Of a stretch of 64,000 nt of DNA, positions 11,289 through 21,916 are shown in pieces. The translations under genes were made by a program, and so were the position numbers. The stretch is from Byssothecium circinans (lineage: Eukaryota; Ascomycota; Dothideomycetes; Pleosporales; Massarinaceae), in NCBI GenBank assembly GCA_010015675.1, contig ML977031.1, positions 83,607 through 147,606 on the forward strand, in the 5' to 3' direction. How positions within the stretch are numbered: position 1 is the first letter of the stretch; every line of letters starts with the position of its first letter. The notes below the pieces were generated by a model that was given only the letters and a program-made list of their open reading frames with translations, made no database searches and had not been told where the DNA came from.

Positions 11289-11322
11289 AAAAAAAAAAAA
11301 AAAAAAACCAAGCCCTCTAAAT

Positions 11323-14300
11323 CTAATTATCCAGCCCATCCCTCTCAACCAACTCCCCCACCAAAGCCACAACCTCCCTCTCCCACTCCCTAAACCCCCT
11401 GCCTGGCTCCTTCACCATCCCCTCGAGCACGCGATCCAGCATCTCCCTCAACCTCGACACCAAAACCCCAATCCTCGCCCAACCTCTTAATCGAATCCAC
11501 TCATCAACTACCAGTCCCCTCCCCAACGTATCAACCCGGATCTCCCCCGCAAACATCAACAAACTAAACGCATTAAACGGCGTCAAATCCCTGATAAAGA
11601 TCTTGCTCGTCGCCATCTTATTGAAGTAAGAGATGAACGTCGCGTTCGAGCCGAATATTTGCGAGGAGAACAGCGTGGATGAGGGATGCACGAAGACACG
11701 GCCGTTGGTTTGGTTGAAGTACTTTATTTCTCGTGCGGATGGGTCGAGTTCGACGGCGCCGGCGATGCCGGCGGCGAATTTCTTGTCGGGGAGTTGGATG
11801 CGTGCGATTTGGGGGTTGAAAGAACCAGCGATTAGGGCGCGGAGGAGGGCGTTATTGGCGTTTTGCGCGTTGTATTGGCCGTGGGTTGCGGGGTTGGTGG
11901 AGGAGTAGGAGGTTGGTATGAAGGAGATTTCTTTGAGGGAGGAGAGGTACTGTGAGCGGTTGGATGCGATGTCGAAGAGCGTCTGTGGGGAGAGACGGTT
12001 CTGAGAGCACCATTGCCTGAGGTCGCGTTGTGGGGCTCCTTTAGTCCGAAGCGCAGACCAAGCTTCGAAAGCACGGAGGTCGACGAGGAGATCGCCATTG
12101 TTGTTTGAGAAGGAAGTGCGGAGACGGTCGAACTCGGCGCGCGTCTCAGCGTCACGATCACGAGGCGAAAGAAAAGGACTGCGTGCCGTGAGGACGGAAG
12201 CAATCGTCAAGGCCGCTTCGAGACAACCAAATGTGGCGCCGTAAACGAGGAGTTTTCCGCAACGCAAGTCTGCTGGAATCATGGAGAGATGGCGACCAAG
12301 TGCAGAGAGTTCGTTGTCGGTAATAGCGCCCATTTGGCCCAGTAATTGGATAGCACCTTCAACTGATGTGCTATCAGGTGGTGTGAGTGCTGAAGCGAGG
12401 AATCCTGGTACGTCTTGTACACCCATGGCTTTGATTGACAGGCAGAGTTGCTCTAGAGGCACGCGTCGGATTTCAGGATCTGGACGCTCGTTCATCTTTG
12501 CCTCCGCATTTCGTGTGTACATCTTGTAACAGTCACCTGCTCGGACACGGCCGGCACGGCCACGGCGCTGCTTGCATGCGGCTCGGGACGCCCATGTCTC
12601 TGCAAGTCGGACCATGTTGTTTTGCGGATCATAGCTGGTCTCTTTGACGCGACCTGTGTCAATGACTGCGACGATGTCTTCGATAGTGATTGAGGTCTCT
12701 GCAACATTCGTCGCAGCAATGACTTTGCGCTTGCCAAAAGGCGCTGGAGGGAACACACGTTTCTGCTCCGCTGGAAGAAGGGAAGCGTGCAGTGGCAGAG
12801 CATGGAAGTGCGAGCTCTGTCCAATAGTCTGGATGGTACGATCAATCTCCATTGCACCAGGAAGAAAAATCAGGATTCCACCTTCTTTGGAACCAAGCTG
12901 CTGATCGATGTAGTAGACAGTCTCGGCGAGGAGATCATAATTTATACCGAAACCCACACTTCGCAGATTAGCAGACAGTGACTTTTCTGTCGCCTCCTCT
13001 TCAAACTCCCCACTTCTACCTGCAAACCCGGTGGCGTGCAGAACATCGTCAATGTAATAGTCAGTGACCGGGTGCGTTCTACCCTCGATCTCGACGCGTC
13101 CAACTGGACCGACATCGACAAAATAGCGCTCGAACACTTCGGCATCAAGAGTAGCGCTCATCAAAATGACTTTAAGGTCCTTGCGACGTCGTAAGATATC
13201 GCGAAGCAAGACCAGGAGGAAGTCGGTGTCGAGACTGCGTTCGTGAACTTCGTCAACAACGACATGGCTGACATCGGTTAGCGCAGCTACCACATCTTCA
13301 GTGCTGCCGCCGGAAGTCTGGAGTCGTCTCAAGAGCACACCCGTTGTGACGAACGTGATCTTAGTTGTTCCTGGCTTCTGTTTAGATTCCCCTCGTATGG
13401 CGTATCCAATTTCGTCGCCAACTGTTGAGCATCGCTCGTCTGAGACACGATCTGCCAGCCCCAGCGCGGAGATCCTGCGAGGTTGCGTGCATATGATATT
13501 GGCAGCACCGCCCAGTCCACGTTGAATGAAGTCATCTAGAACAAACTGAATTGCTTGGGTGGACTTTCCGGAACCAGTCTCTCCAGAAATTATGGTGACT
13601 TTACAGGAGTTGACTGTGCGCACGATCTCACCGCGGAGCTTCCATGCTGGTAGGGATTGGCGAACGGCCATCATCCTCTGTTGGGCCGGAGACATTTGTT
13701 TCGCTTGCCAGTCGGAAAGCATCTTCTGGCTCTGTGGCGTCGAAGGAGTCCAGTCAATCGGTTTGCGAAGCTTAGATTTGCTTTTGGTATACACCGATTG
13801 CTTTGAAGCCTGAGAGGCGGCGGACAGACCCGACGATACTTCGGTAAGGCGACCGGGGTTCTTAAAGATGGTGCCAGCATTCATTTGAAGCCAGTCAACA
13901 ATCTCGTAAACCATGGGCATTCCGAGACAATTCTCTTCAGCGTGAAGTAGCGCTCTCTTGATAATACTGAGGCGGATATATGCGGGAATGTCGGCCTCGA
14001 ACGCAATAATAGGAGTCACGGCTGGGTAGGGGCCAAATGGACGATGGACTCGGAGCACAAGACGCTTTCCATGCTGCTTGGCGTCAAGCTCAATGCGACA
14101 CGAGCTAGGAGAAGGTCGAGTGAAGAGTTTGTCATAAATGGCTTCCAGCGAAGACATCTCTTCTTCCCACTGATCATACTCGGAGTCTTCGTTTTCCGGA
14201 GCATCTGCAAGCTGAAGATTCTCGATGTCTTCGGCAAGTTCGTCTTCGCTCTCATCAAGACGGAGCAAACGATACTGAAGAAGAGCCGCAGCCTTTCGTT

Positions 14301-15489
14301 CGTCTCCACCCTTGAGGTCGTAGGCTTCCTCACAAAGTTCAGTGGCATACCCAGCAGCCGCAAGACGCTTGACCGCAGCCTCACGCTTGAGATCAGTGTT
14401 GGCGACACTGACACCGGCGATATAATTCTCGGGAAGACTCCATGGCGGCAGATCATCTTCTGGAACGTGGATAAGCAGCCATTCGATGACCTCTTCGCGA
14501 TCCTTGCAGATGTCTGCAGCTTCTTCAACATGCTTTCGTCGAAATCCCAATTCCGTAACTTCGTCCTCAATCCGAACGCGGGTCTCGACGTCCATAATGA
14601 TACCATGCGGGTTCCACACAGTGTCGCGTCGAATAGCATGCTCCATCTTCCGTCTCGTCCTCTTTCCGAGCTCAACCTTGGGCACATTTTCCCATCCCTT
14701 AAGCAGATTCCGGCCAGATGACTGCCCTCCGGCTTTAGCTTTCGCCATGGCCAATCCCGGCATCGCATTCTGCGCCTTTTCCGTCTCCTGCTTCTCCTTC
14801 TCTTTCTTTGCGCGCTGCTTCTGCGCAAGTTCCCTCGCCTTCTCGCGCTCCAAGTAGCCAAAGAACGGATCAGCTTCGTACATCCACGCCTTACCAGATG
14901 CAACATCTTGCTTCTTCAACTCCGCAAATTCGCCTTTCCAGAGGTCTTTGTATGCGGGCGGCAGCATCATCTGCATATTCTTTGCACTAGCAACGCGGAA
15001 TAGCGTGTACACAGCAGCAAAGCTGCGCGCCTCGACGGCAGAAGGTTGGCGTGCCTTCTGAACCAGCTCCGAGGGGATGGTGATCGGAGGAAGCGTGGTC
15101 GTTTCCCTCGTCTTCGGATGCATTTTTGACATGACCACATGGCAGATGTATGTGTCTCCATCCCGATGCATACGATAGTCAGGCTTGTTCCATTGCTGCT
15201 TCTGAAAGTACTCGTTCAAGATGTTGACTGGGAGTTTGCCGGTCCAAGACGCTCCTCCAATCAAAGTCCGAGTATCAGGCTTCTTCGGGCCATCTTCCGG
15301 TTGAGTTGCGGGAACTTTGCCTTTGCCTTTACCACCATCGGTCTGGTTGGGAGGTTGGGTAGTATTGGCGTTTCCGCCCTTTTTCTTTTTGCTCTTTCCA
15401 TCACCGAAGACGATGAAGCTCGTATCATCTTCGGGCGGAACAGATTTCTTCGCAGGGCCGGCGCGTGGCGCATGGGGTTTGTTCGGCAT
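11323..15489 (-). CDS. DEAH/RHA-type ATP-dependent RNA helicase, DHX57/YLR419W-like (1388 aa)
   Basis: One uninterrupted frame from ATG at 15489 to TAG at 11325-11323. Domain order: lysine-rich N-terminus; UBA-like helices around residues 305-405; an RWD domain around 440-545 (WEEEMSSLEAIYDKL); then the helicase core with motif I GETGSGKST (636-644), motif II DEVH (746-749), motif III SAT (778-780), TNVAETSITI and motif VI QRRGRAGR (974-981); then winged-helix/HA2 and OB-fold regions. UBA plus RWD before a DEAH core is the architecture of DHX57 and yeast YLR419W. The DEVH form of motif II also occurs in related family members. It probably remodels RNA or RNPs in the cytoplasm, perhaps linked to translation; the exact substrate is not established. 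It is transcribed divergently from the aprataxin gene. Confidence 0.93.
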   Translation of the reverse strand: MPNKPHAPRAGPAKKSVPPEDDTSFIVFGDGKSKKKKGGNANTTQPPNQTDGGKGKGKVPATQPEDGPKKPDTRTLIGGASWTGKLPVNILNEYFQKQQWNKPDYRMHRDGDTYICHVVMSKMHPKTRETTTLPPITIPSELVQKARQPSAVEARSFAAVYTLFRVASAKNMQMMLPPAYKDLWKGEFAELKKQDVASGKAWMYEADPFFGYLEREKARELAQKQRAKKEKEKQETEKAQNAMPGLAMAKAKAGGQSSGRNLLKGWENVPKVELGKRTRRKMEHAIRRDTVWNPHGIIMDVETRVRIEDEVTELGFRRKHVEEAADICKDREEVIEWLLIHVPEDDLPPWSLPENYIAGVSVANTDLKREAAVKRLAAAGYATELCEEAYDLKGGDERKAAALLQYRLLRLDESEDELAEDIENLQLADAPENEDSEYDQWEEEMSSLEAIYDKLFTRPSPSSCRIELDAKQHGKRLVLRVHRPFGPYPAVTPIIAFEADIPAYIRLSIIKRALLHAEENCLGMPMVYEIVDWLQMNAGTIFKNPGRLTEVSSGLSAASQASKQSVYTKSKSKLRKPIDWTPSTPQSQKMLSDWQAKQMSPAQQRMMAVRQSLPAWKLRGEIVRTVNSCKVTIISGETGSGKSTQAIQFVLDDFIQRGLGGAANIICTQPRRISALGLADRVSDERCSTVGDEIGYAIRGESKQKPGTTKITFVTTGVLLRRLQTSGGSTEDVVAALTDVSHVVVDEVHERSLDTDFLLVLLRDILRRRKDLKVILMSATLDAEVFERYFVDVGPVGRVEIEGRTHPVTDYYIDDVLHATGFAGRSGEFEEEATEKSLSANLRSVGFGINYDLLAETVYYIDQQLGSKEGGILIFLPGAMEIDRTIQTIGQSSHFHALPLHASLLPAEQKRVFPPAPFGKRKVIAATNVAETSITIEDIVAVIDTGRVKETSYDPQNNMVRLAETWASRAACKQRRGRAGRVRAGDCYKMYTRNAEAKMNERPDPEIRRVPLEQLCLSIKAMGVQDVPGFLASALTPPDSTSVEGAIQLLGQMGAITDNELSALGRHLSMIPADLRCGKLLVYGATFGCLEAALTIASVLTARSPFLSPRDRDAETRAEFDRLRTSFSNNNGDLLVDLRAFEAWSALRTKGAPQRDLRQWCSQNRLSPQTLFDIASNRSQYLSSLKEISFIPTSYSSTNPATHGQYNAQNANNALLRALIAGSFNPQIARIQLPDKKFAAGIAGAVELDPSAREIKYFNQTNGRVFVHPSSTLFSSQIFGSNATFISYFNKMATSKIFIRDLTPFNAFSLLMFAGEIRVDTLGRGLVVDEWIRLRGWARIGVLVSRLREMLDRVLEGMVKEPGRGFREWEREVVALVGELVERDGLDN

Positions 15490-15972
15490 GATGGCTGATC
15501 AAGGTATGCAGTTGCGTTGGTGGTTAGTGTACAGTTGAGTATGGGGATTATCCATCGAGAGCAAAAATTATACTGTCGAAAATAGCCAAAGAAGCCAAGT
15601 GGTGAATGGTGATTGTGGGCGATAAAGGGCGCAGCTCGCTAGCGGAAGGGCTCAGTCACGACAGGGCGTTGTCCCGCAACGCAACAAGCAAGCGCGCCAG
15701 ATAGAACGGAAGTTACTCGCTGGTATAGTAGCATTGTGATGCATGGTGAGTGAGGTGTGAAAAGCTCCGATTTGGCCACACGTGCATCGGCTATTTCTCG
15801 GCCCCGAACTCTATCGATAAGTGTGCCATCAATTCACCCCGTCACTAACTCATCCGCATCAACTTCAAGTCGCGAAGAATATTTGCCAATTCGAATACTC
15901 AGCAAAGCGAGTTACCACTCACCCACCTTATCAACCAACATCCACTCGTGCGCTCCTTTGTATCCACCCAGC
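15490..15972. promoter_or_regulatory. Shared divergent promoter region, helicase / aprataxin
   Basis: 483 bp between the two start codons with no reading frame of its own. It must contain both promoters. I did not find a convincing TATA box. Confidence 0.5.
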
Positions 15973-17083
15973 ATGGCTTCTCCAGACCTCCCTCGCGCAC
16001 CTTCACCTAACGCAGACCCTCTAACCAGCGAAGAACTCAGAGGCACAGCAGCATCTAACAAACCCCAACCTGCAAACGACGCTTCGAGCATAAAGCGACC
16101 AAACGCATGTACGCGATTCCATTCAACAACACTGAACTCTAAAGACATACTTAACTAACCCTCCAGTTACAGAACTCATGTCTTCCGCAAAGAAACAGAA
16201 GCCCACTAGCGCGCCCATAACCGCCGAAGACGCGCCCAAACCTTCAAAGAAGGAACAGCAGGAGGAAGGCGCCTGGAAGACTTATGTCGGAAGATACGGT
16301 CTCGGCGCCTGGAAGACTCATGTCGGAAGATACGGTCTCGGCGCCTACATTGAGCATCCCGAGCGCAACCCGGATGGCAGGGTCATCGACTACGACGATG
16401 AGTTCGTAGTAATCAACGACAAGTACCCCAAAGCCAGGTAAACTCCCCAAACGATATACCTTACCGTGCGGTCCCTTCGTATCACATGAACTAACGCATA
16501 TAACACCAGCGTCCATCTCCTCCTCCTCCCCCGCTCCCCAGAATACTACAAACAGCACCCCCTCCACCTCCTCTCCACAGACCCCACCTTCCTCTCAAAA
16601 GTCCGCTCACGCGTGGCCCACATAAAAACCCTCGCCGCGTCAGAACTCCGCCGCCAATACTCCGCCCACAGCACCTCCGACGCCCCCCGTCGCGCCGCCA
16701 TCGAGCAAATAATGTCCTCCCCCGACGCCCCCTCCTCACCCTCTGAAATCACAGCCCCGCTCCCCGCAGGCCGCGACTGGGAAGCCGAGCTCATAGCCGG
16801 CGTGCACACACATCCGTCCATGAACCATCTCCATATACATGTCATGTCGCGAGAGATGGCGAGCCCGTGGGTCAAGCACAAGAAGCATTATCTGAGCTTC
16901 CAGACTAGCTTTATGGTCCAGTTGGAGGAATTTCCGCTGGAGGAGGGGAGCGCGAGGTTTCATCCGGGGAACTGGCCCGACTGGGATATGGTGTGTTGGA
17001 GGTGTGGGAGGAATTTTAGGCAGAAATTTGCGGAGTTGAAGAGGCATTTAGGGGAAGAGTTTGAGGTGTGGAAGAGGGAGTAG
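15973..17083 (+). CDS. hnt3: Aprataxin-like DNA 5'-adenylate hydrolase, 3 exons
   Basis: Exons 15973-16108, 16167-16437 and 16510-17083 give 326 residues. The HIT triad HLHIH is at residues 242-246, and the C-terminal aprataxin zinc finger follows (CWRC at 298-301, then KRHLGEEFE). Both features identify Hnt3/aprataxin rather than a generic HIT protein. The enzyme removes AMP from abortive 5'-adenylated DNA ends left by DNA ligase, in nucleus and mitochondria. The first splice joins ...KRPNA to FTELMSSAKK, typical of the fungal N-terminus. Oddity: a 36-bp unit encoding GAWKT(Y/H)VGRYGL occurs twice in tandem at 16268-16303 and 16304-16339, just before the GAYIEHPE start of the HIT fold; the copies differ at one base. 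The frame is kept. Confidence 0.93.
16268..16339 (+). repeat. 36-bp in-frame tandem duplication inside aprataxin
   Basis: Two adjacent 36-bp copies (16268-16303, 16304-16339) that differ at a single base, changing Tyr to His. They encode a duplicated 12-residue segment at the entry of the HIT domain. Confidence 0.95.
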
Positions 17084-17602
17084 GAGTAGGAGTGGGCGGT
17101 TGAAGGTTTCCATGGCGTGAAGTTCGGAAACCGCCTAGACTGTAGAAGCCCCAAAGTTACATGTACCATTTGACTCCAAAATGCGCGGATGACCGCTTGT
17201 TGTCAGCCAAACAAATACGAACTATGAGTAGTCACCAAAAACTCCACCCAATTTTAATCATGAACGGATGAAGCGCTTTTATTCTCCCCGTACTTTTACA
17301 AGCCGGCACACTTGGGGTAGTGATAGAATACATTTTGCCAAAGTCAAGATGCTTCCTTTCCAGACCAAGCCCACAACAACTATCCAAGACGCCGCAGATG
17401 CAAATGCGAGAAATAAAACGATGGTTTTATCCAATCCCTCGCCATGTCCTGCAGCCGTACCATATGACCCAACATTCGGTCTCTTAACAACCCACTAATC
17501 CGGCCCAAACATTCCTATTCCTCATAAATGCCAGACCCTCCCTCGTCCCTTCACAGACACGACCTCGTTACCGGATCCGAGGTCATGGCCTAGAATGCGC
17601 TT
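17084..17602. other. Convergent intergenic region
   Basis: Tail-to-tail spacer between the aprataxin and TRAP-alpha stop codons. Small open frames only; it presumably holds the two 3' untranslated regions. Confidence 0.5.
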
Positions 17603-18552
17603 CTAAGCCTTAGGCTTTGCCTTCGGGGTGCCGCTGCTCTTGACACGACGTGCCTCGGGACGGTTGAGGTGGTTGGCAGGGATCCAGCTCTCGTCGTAGG
17701 CCTTGGAGCCGCTGGTGACAGCCGGACCATCAGCGCCAACGACGGCGACTTGTTCAGCCGGATCGACCTTCTTAGAGCCGCCGGACGACTTTTTTGCGCG
17801 CTCGCCACCCTTGCCGCCGCGGCGCTTCTGGGGGAAGAAGGTCTGGATCCAGGTGGTGTAGATGAAGTAGACGGTTCCGGCGAAGGCACCGGCGAGGACG
17901 AGGTAGAGGAAGATGCTAGTAACAAGTCAGTGTTTGTGTGGGATTGATGGTGGGAGGGGAGAAGGGAAGGCGCATACATCTGCGGGTCGAAGATGGAAGT
18001 CGGCGCCTCCACAATCGTAACCGTCTCGTTATACGCGGAGACAGTATAGAAAGCCTTCGCATTGTCCTGGATCACGGCGACGAGCTTCAGACGCACATCC
18101 TGGGGGTGCATCTCGGTGCTGAAGCTGTAGGTCACGGTCTGCTCTTCGCCGGCGGGGATCTCGATGCTGTAGCGCTGGGCTGTCAGGTTGCGCAGGATGC
18201 GCGATTCGTCGCCGGCATCGTCCAGCAGCGAGCCACCGACAATGGAGACGCTGACAGGCTGCGGCTCTTCGTTGTTGATGGAAAGGCGCGCTTGTGTGGC
18301 GTGGCCGTTGATGAGCTTGACGCCGAAGATCTCGGACTGCGGGAAACTGGTCGAGACGGAGACTTTGAGGTCTGGCGTGATGGGCTCCTCGGTCACCTCC
18401 TCAACCTTTTCGACCTTTTCAATTGTTAGAGAGCGCAGTGCAAGTGCGACTGATGTCATGCATCGTCAGCGAGAGCTCACCTTGATCTCGGCCCAGGCAT
18501 TGAGGGCCTGCAGCGAGAGCAGCAGCAGCGACGAGAGTTTCCAATGGACCAT
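17603..18552 (-). CDS. irc22: TRAP-alpha / Irc22-like ER membrane protein, 3 exons
   Basis: Exons (minus strand) 18552-18481, 18414-17978 and 17915-17603 join in phase to 273 residues. It begins with a signal peptide (MVHWKLSSLLLLSLQALNAWA), then a lumenal beta-rich domain (VSTSFPQSEIFGVKLINGH, IEIPAGEEQTVTYSFSTEMHP), one membrane span formed by exon 3 (IFLYLVLAGAFAGTVYFIYT) and a basic cytosolic tail ending KAKPKA. This is the translocon-associated protein alpha family (TRAP-alpha/SSR1; yeast Irc22). In animals TRAP-alpha sits beside Sec61 and assists translocation of some secretory proteins; in fungi the role is less clear. The second splice, GTATGC...CTAG, creates Ile-Ile at the head of the membrane span. 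Divergent from the CCCH gene. Confidence 0.9.
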
Positions 18553-19288
18553 GATGACAAACAGAGGTACGGATAGATGCGCGAGGGAGGATGGACAAGA
18601 CGGCGGTGAGAGAGTAGGGACAAATGATGATGTTTGAACGTGGCTTTTAGATGGGGGACCGCCGGTGTGGCTGCAGGGGAGACGGGCGTCTAAAACGGCA
18701 TGCAGAAGCGCCCGCCAATCGCCGGCCAATCGCCGACGTCGCATATAACTTCTAACATGCTTGCATCGCCATTACACAACACCGCACTGCTGCACTCCCG
18801 CTTTACCGTAGACGACAGGACCGCACAAGGCGAGTTATACCCGCTTCCTGCTCGAAGCCGCCCGTCTGCGCGTCTGGCACTGATTGGCTGTGTTTGTCCT
18901 GCACCCCTGGGCGCTTGCTTGCATTGCCATTACAATTGCAGGCTTGACGTCGCACGCTGCTCTGGTCTGGGGCTCGATATTGCCCGTTCCATGTCTTTCG
19001 TTTGGTAACCCACTAACTGACAAAAAGTACAAAAGCCTTAGACATCCCCTTTTCTTTTCATTCGCCGAGTCTCTGCTGCTGCCTCTCTAGCGTGTGTGCG
19101 TGCCTCTTTCCCTCTCTACGGTTCCGCGCCAGTGTCTTTGCTCAACAGTCCTTCTACTCTCCTTCACTCTGAACCTGCCCCCACATACAAATTTCACCCG
19201 TCAACGTCACTCTCTCTCTCTTCTCCTCCACACTGACACCCACTTTCTCCAACCGCAATACGCCATTCTCGACCACACGGCGCCCACA
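18553..19288. promoter_or_regulatory. Shared divergent promoter region, TRAP-alpha / CCCH gene
   Basis: 736 bp between start codons. The part proximal to the CCCH gene (about 19090-19260) is a strongly CT-rich leader, common ahead of fungal transcription start sites. Open frames here are not supported as genes. Confidence 0.5.
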
Positions 19289-21244
19289 ATGGCGCCCGGG
19301 CAGTCTCTCTACTCCAACTCTTCCCCCCTCCCGCCTATTGGCACCCCAGCGCGAGCGCCAACCGTCACGACCGCCACGACCGCCAATTTGGTGGATGGTG
19401 GAGACGGCAGCGACACGGCTACCTTCTGTGCACGTTATGAGGCTTTCCAGCAGGTCGAGCAGGCCAAGGCGAGCTTCATTGAAGTACGTGCAACCCAGCA
19501 AGAGTGACTCGTACCCCACCGAGCAGTCCAGCTAACAGCGTCCAGGAAATTATCCAGCGATATAACATCCTGAGCCAAGAGTATCAGCATCTGGCCGCTG
19601 CGCGAGGCCCCGAGCAGGACTTGGTTCGTGCCTGGCAGTGCGAGAAGCTAGAGCTACAGAACCAGGTGATCGCGATGAAGAATGCCATGCATCGGGATCC
19701 GATCGCTGTGGTCCTCATCGACGGTGACGGTGCGTAGCACCCAGTGTCAACTCTTGGGGGCAATTCGACTTCGACAACTTGACACATGGCTGTATCATTG
19801 GGACTATTGCTGACTTTTCTTTTACTAGGAATGATCTTCAAAGATGAGTATATCCGAGATGGCGAGTTGGGCGGCCGCAGGGCTGCCGCTCAACTCTACA
19901 AAGAGATTGAGCCTCGCGTTCCGCCAAACTGTCGCATCATTTGCCGTGTTTACGCCAACGTCCGAGGCCTCGCTGACGTCCTCGTCCGGATTGGCGCCGT
20001 CGAAGAACTCGCCGTCTTTGAAGATTTCGTGCGGGGCTTTACTCGCGGCAGGAGCTTGTTTGACTTCGTGGACGTGGGCGCCGGCAAAGACCGTGCCGAC
20101 TCCAAAATCATTGAGATGCTCAAGGTACATTTGTACAACGTCCACTGCCGTCAAATCTTCTTTGGCTGCTCGCACGATAACGGCTTCGCCCGAATCCTTG
20201 AGGAGCACATGTCCGACCCGATCGTTCTGAGCAGGGTTACACTGCTCGAGGGCGTCCCTTTCGAGAAGGAGCTTCTGGCTTTGCCATATAACACGACAAA
20301 GTTTCCAGATCTCTTCCGGGATGCAAAGATCAACCTTTTCTCGCCAAATGGAGGAAATGCTACACCCGGTAAGTCCAACATGCAGTGTAATCGAACAGCT
20401 GGCGGTAGCATAACATCGTTCCTTTATTAACCCTTCCCGTAGACGGAATCAAGAACTACAACATACTGACTGGATTACCATCTCGCCTCCCTGCTCCTCT
20501 TCGACCGAGTAGCCATGTTGGTAACGCCGCAATTTTGGACAGTAAGTACAACCTGTGCCCGTTAGTTTTCTGTATACCCTTTCTACACTTTGCAATGCCG
20601 GGAATGTCGCCCAACCATTGTTCTAGTCTTGTGGCCACCTCTGGCTGAACCTTGCTAACCTCGTACGTGTAGGCCCAGCTCTTCCCAAGATTATCCCAGT
20701 CCTACCTCGAACGCCGTCGTCTTCTTCCCTTGCGTCAGACGGCCTGCCCGCAGCGATTAAGCCCGCTATGAACTGGGCCGCCAAGGCTGCCGCACCTCCT
20801 CCTCCACAAACCCAATCCCCGAAGTACGAACCACCAAACCGTGAAGAGGTTATCGCTCGTAATCGCGCAGGTCAACGCGTCGACCCACAGACTCGCGACT
20901 ACGATAAAACTGAGGTCGACCGAGTAAAGAAGATCAAGATGTGCAACGTGCATTTCATCCGCCAGGAATGCCCCTACGGCAATGCTTGCACACATCTTCA
21001 TAACTACAAACCGACGCCGAGCGAAATTTCTACCCTTCGTCTCGTTGCCCGCATGGCCCCTTGCCAGAACGGAAGCAGTTGCCAAGACATCAAATGTATA
21101 TACGGCCATCGATGCCCGGCGCCACGCTCGAAGAGCAACCCGCCTAAGGGTACGAAGTCGTGCATTTTTGGCGACAACTGCAAATTTCCGCCCGAGCTCC
21201 ATGACCTCGATTGCAACGTCGTTAAGACGCTTGTAATCCGTTAA
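19289..21244 (+). CDS. Tandem CCCH zinc-finger protein with PIN/NYN-like domain, 5 exons
   Basis: Exons 19289-19483, 19546-19729, 19829-20368, 20443-20541 and 20673-21244 give 529 residues. After a short coiled-coil region (EIIQRYNILSQEYQ) comes VVLIDGDGMIFKDEYI, which opens an about 170-residue domain that looks like a NYN/PIN-type nuclease fold: acidic residues in IDGDG and a later FGCSHDNGFARILEE. The C-terminal third holds CCCH fingers: C-x8-C-x5-C-x3-H (CNVHFIRQEC...CTHLH), then C-x5-C-x4-C-x3-H, then a third less regular one (KSCIFGDNCKFPPELHDLDC). This combination suggests an RNA-binding, possibly RNA-cleaving, regulator; nuclease activity is inference. The final codons are part of an about 85-bp sequence repeated twice more downstream. 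Confidence 0.85.
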
Positions 21245-21474
21245 AAAATAAGAGGGTCGCTTTTTTTCCCCTGTGGATACGTTCATCCTTTCGTTTATCT
21301 GCACCGGGAGGACGCTCGTAATCCGCCTAAGGACAAGAGGGTCGCTTTTGCATGTGGGGCACGTTTTTCCTTCCATTTTTCTGCGACAGGAGGACGCTTG
21401 CAATTCAGCCGCAGGATCTGAGGGTCGGTTTTCCAGGTGATACACGTTCCTCCTGTCGCTTTTTTTCTCTGCAA
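21226..21474 (+). repeat. About 85-bp degenerate tandem repeat, 3 copies, spanning the CCCH stop codon
   Basis: Copies begin at 21226, 21311 and 21393 (spacing 85 and 82 bp). Each carries GACGCTTGTAATCCG or close variants, then a GAGGGTCG(C/G)TTTT block, a CACGTT(C)/ACGTTT block and a T-rich CTGCRACRGG end. The first copy includes the last codons and TAA of the CCCH gene; copies two and three lie in its 3' flank. Confidence 0.85.
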
Positions 21475-21916
21475 CGGATGTGGTATATCGCGCTGTCTGA
21501 TGGGGGTTCCCCCTCGACGTTAAAGTCACGCCCTCATGGTAGGTAGTCTCGTCAAGTCAGTGGAAGATAGCAGGTAACTAAGTATGAGTTCCAAATGAGG
21601 CTGCAAGCCTCAATTCCAAATGTAGCTTTCAATGTATACTTCTGTGAATTATATAAAGTAAAGTGATATGGATCCAAGGGAGTAGAGGTCCACTAGTACC
21701 ACGGCGGAAAGTTCGTGGTACTGTCCACTAAATAAGAAGGTAGAAGAAAACAGAAGTAAAGCAAGTTTTCTTTACACTCTCAGACGATTAGTTGGCACCG
21801 CTACACATATTGTAATTTGTCTTCTCCCTCGCCGGCCCAATCTCCAACGTCAAAGCCCTGCATCCTCGGTCCCCACACGTCCTCAATACATTAGCAACAA
21901 AGCGCCATCAACCAAA
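21475..21916. other. Convergent intergenic region
   Basis: Spacer between the CCCH gene repeats and the stop of the small membrane protein. No gene seen. Confidence 0.5.

Noticed and set aside
14016..14906. 296-codon frame inside the helicase gene
   Set aside because: Out-of-frame shadow of the helicase, which is intact in its own frame with all motifs.
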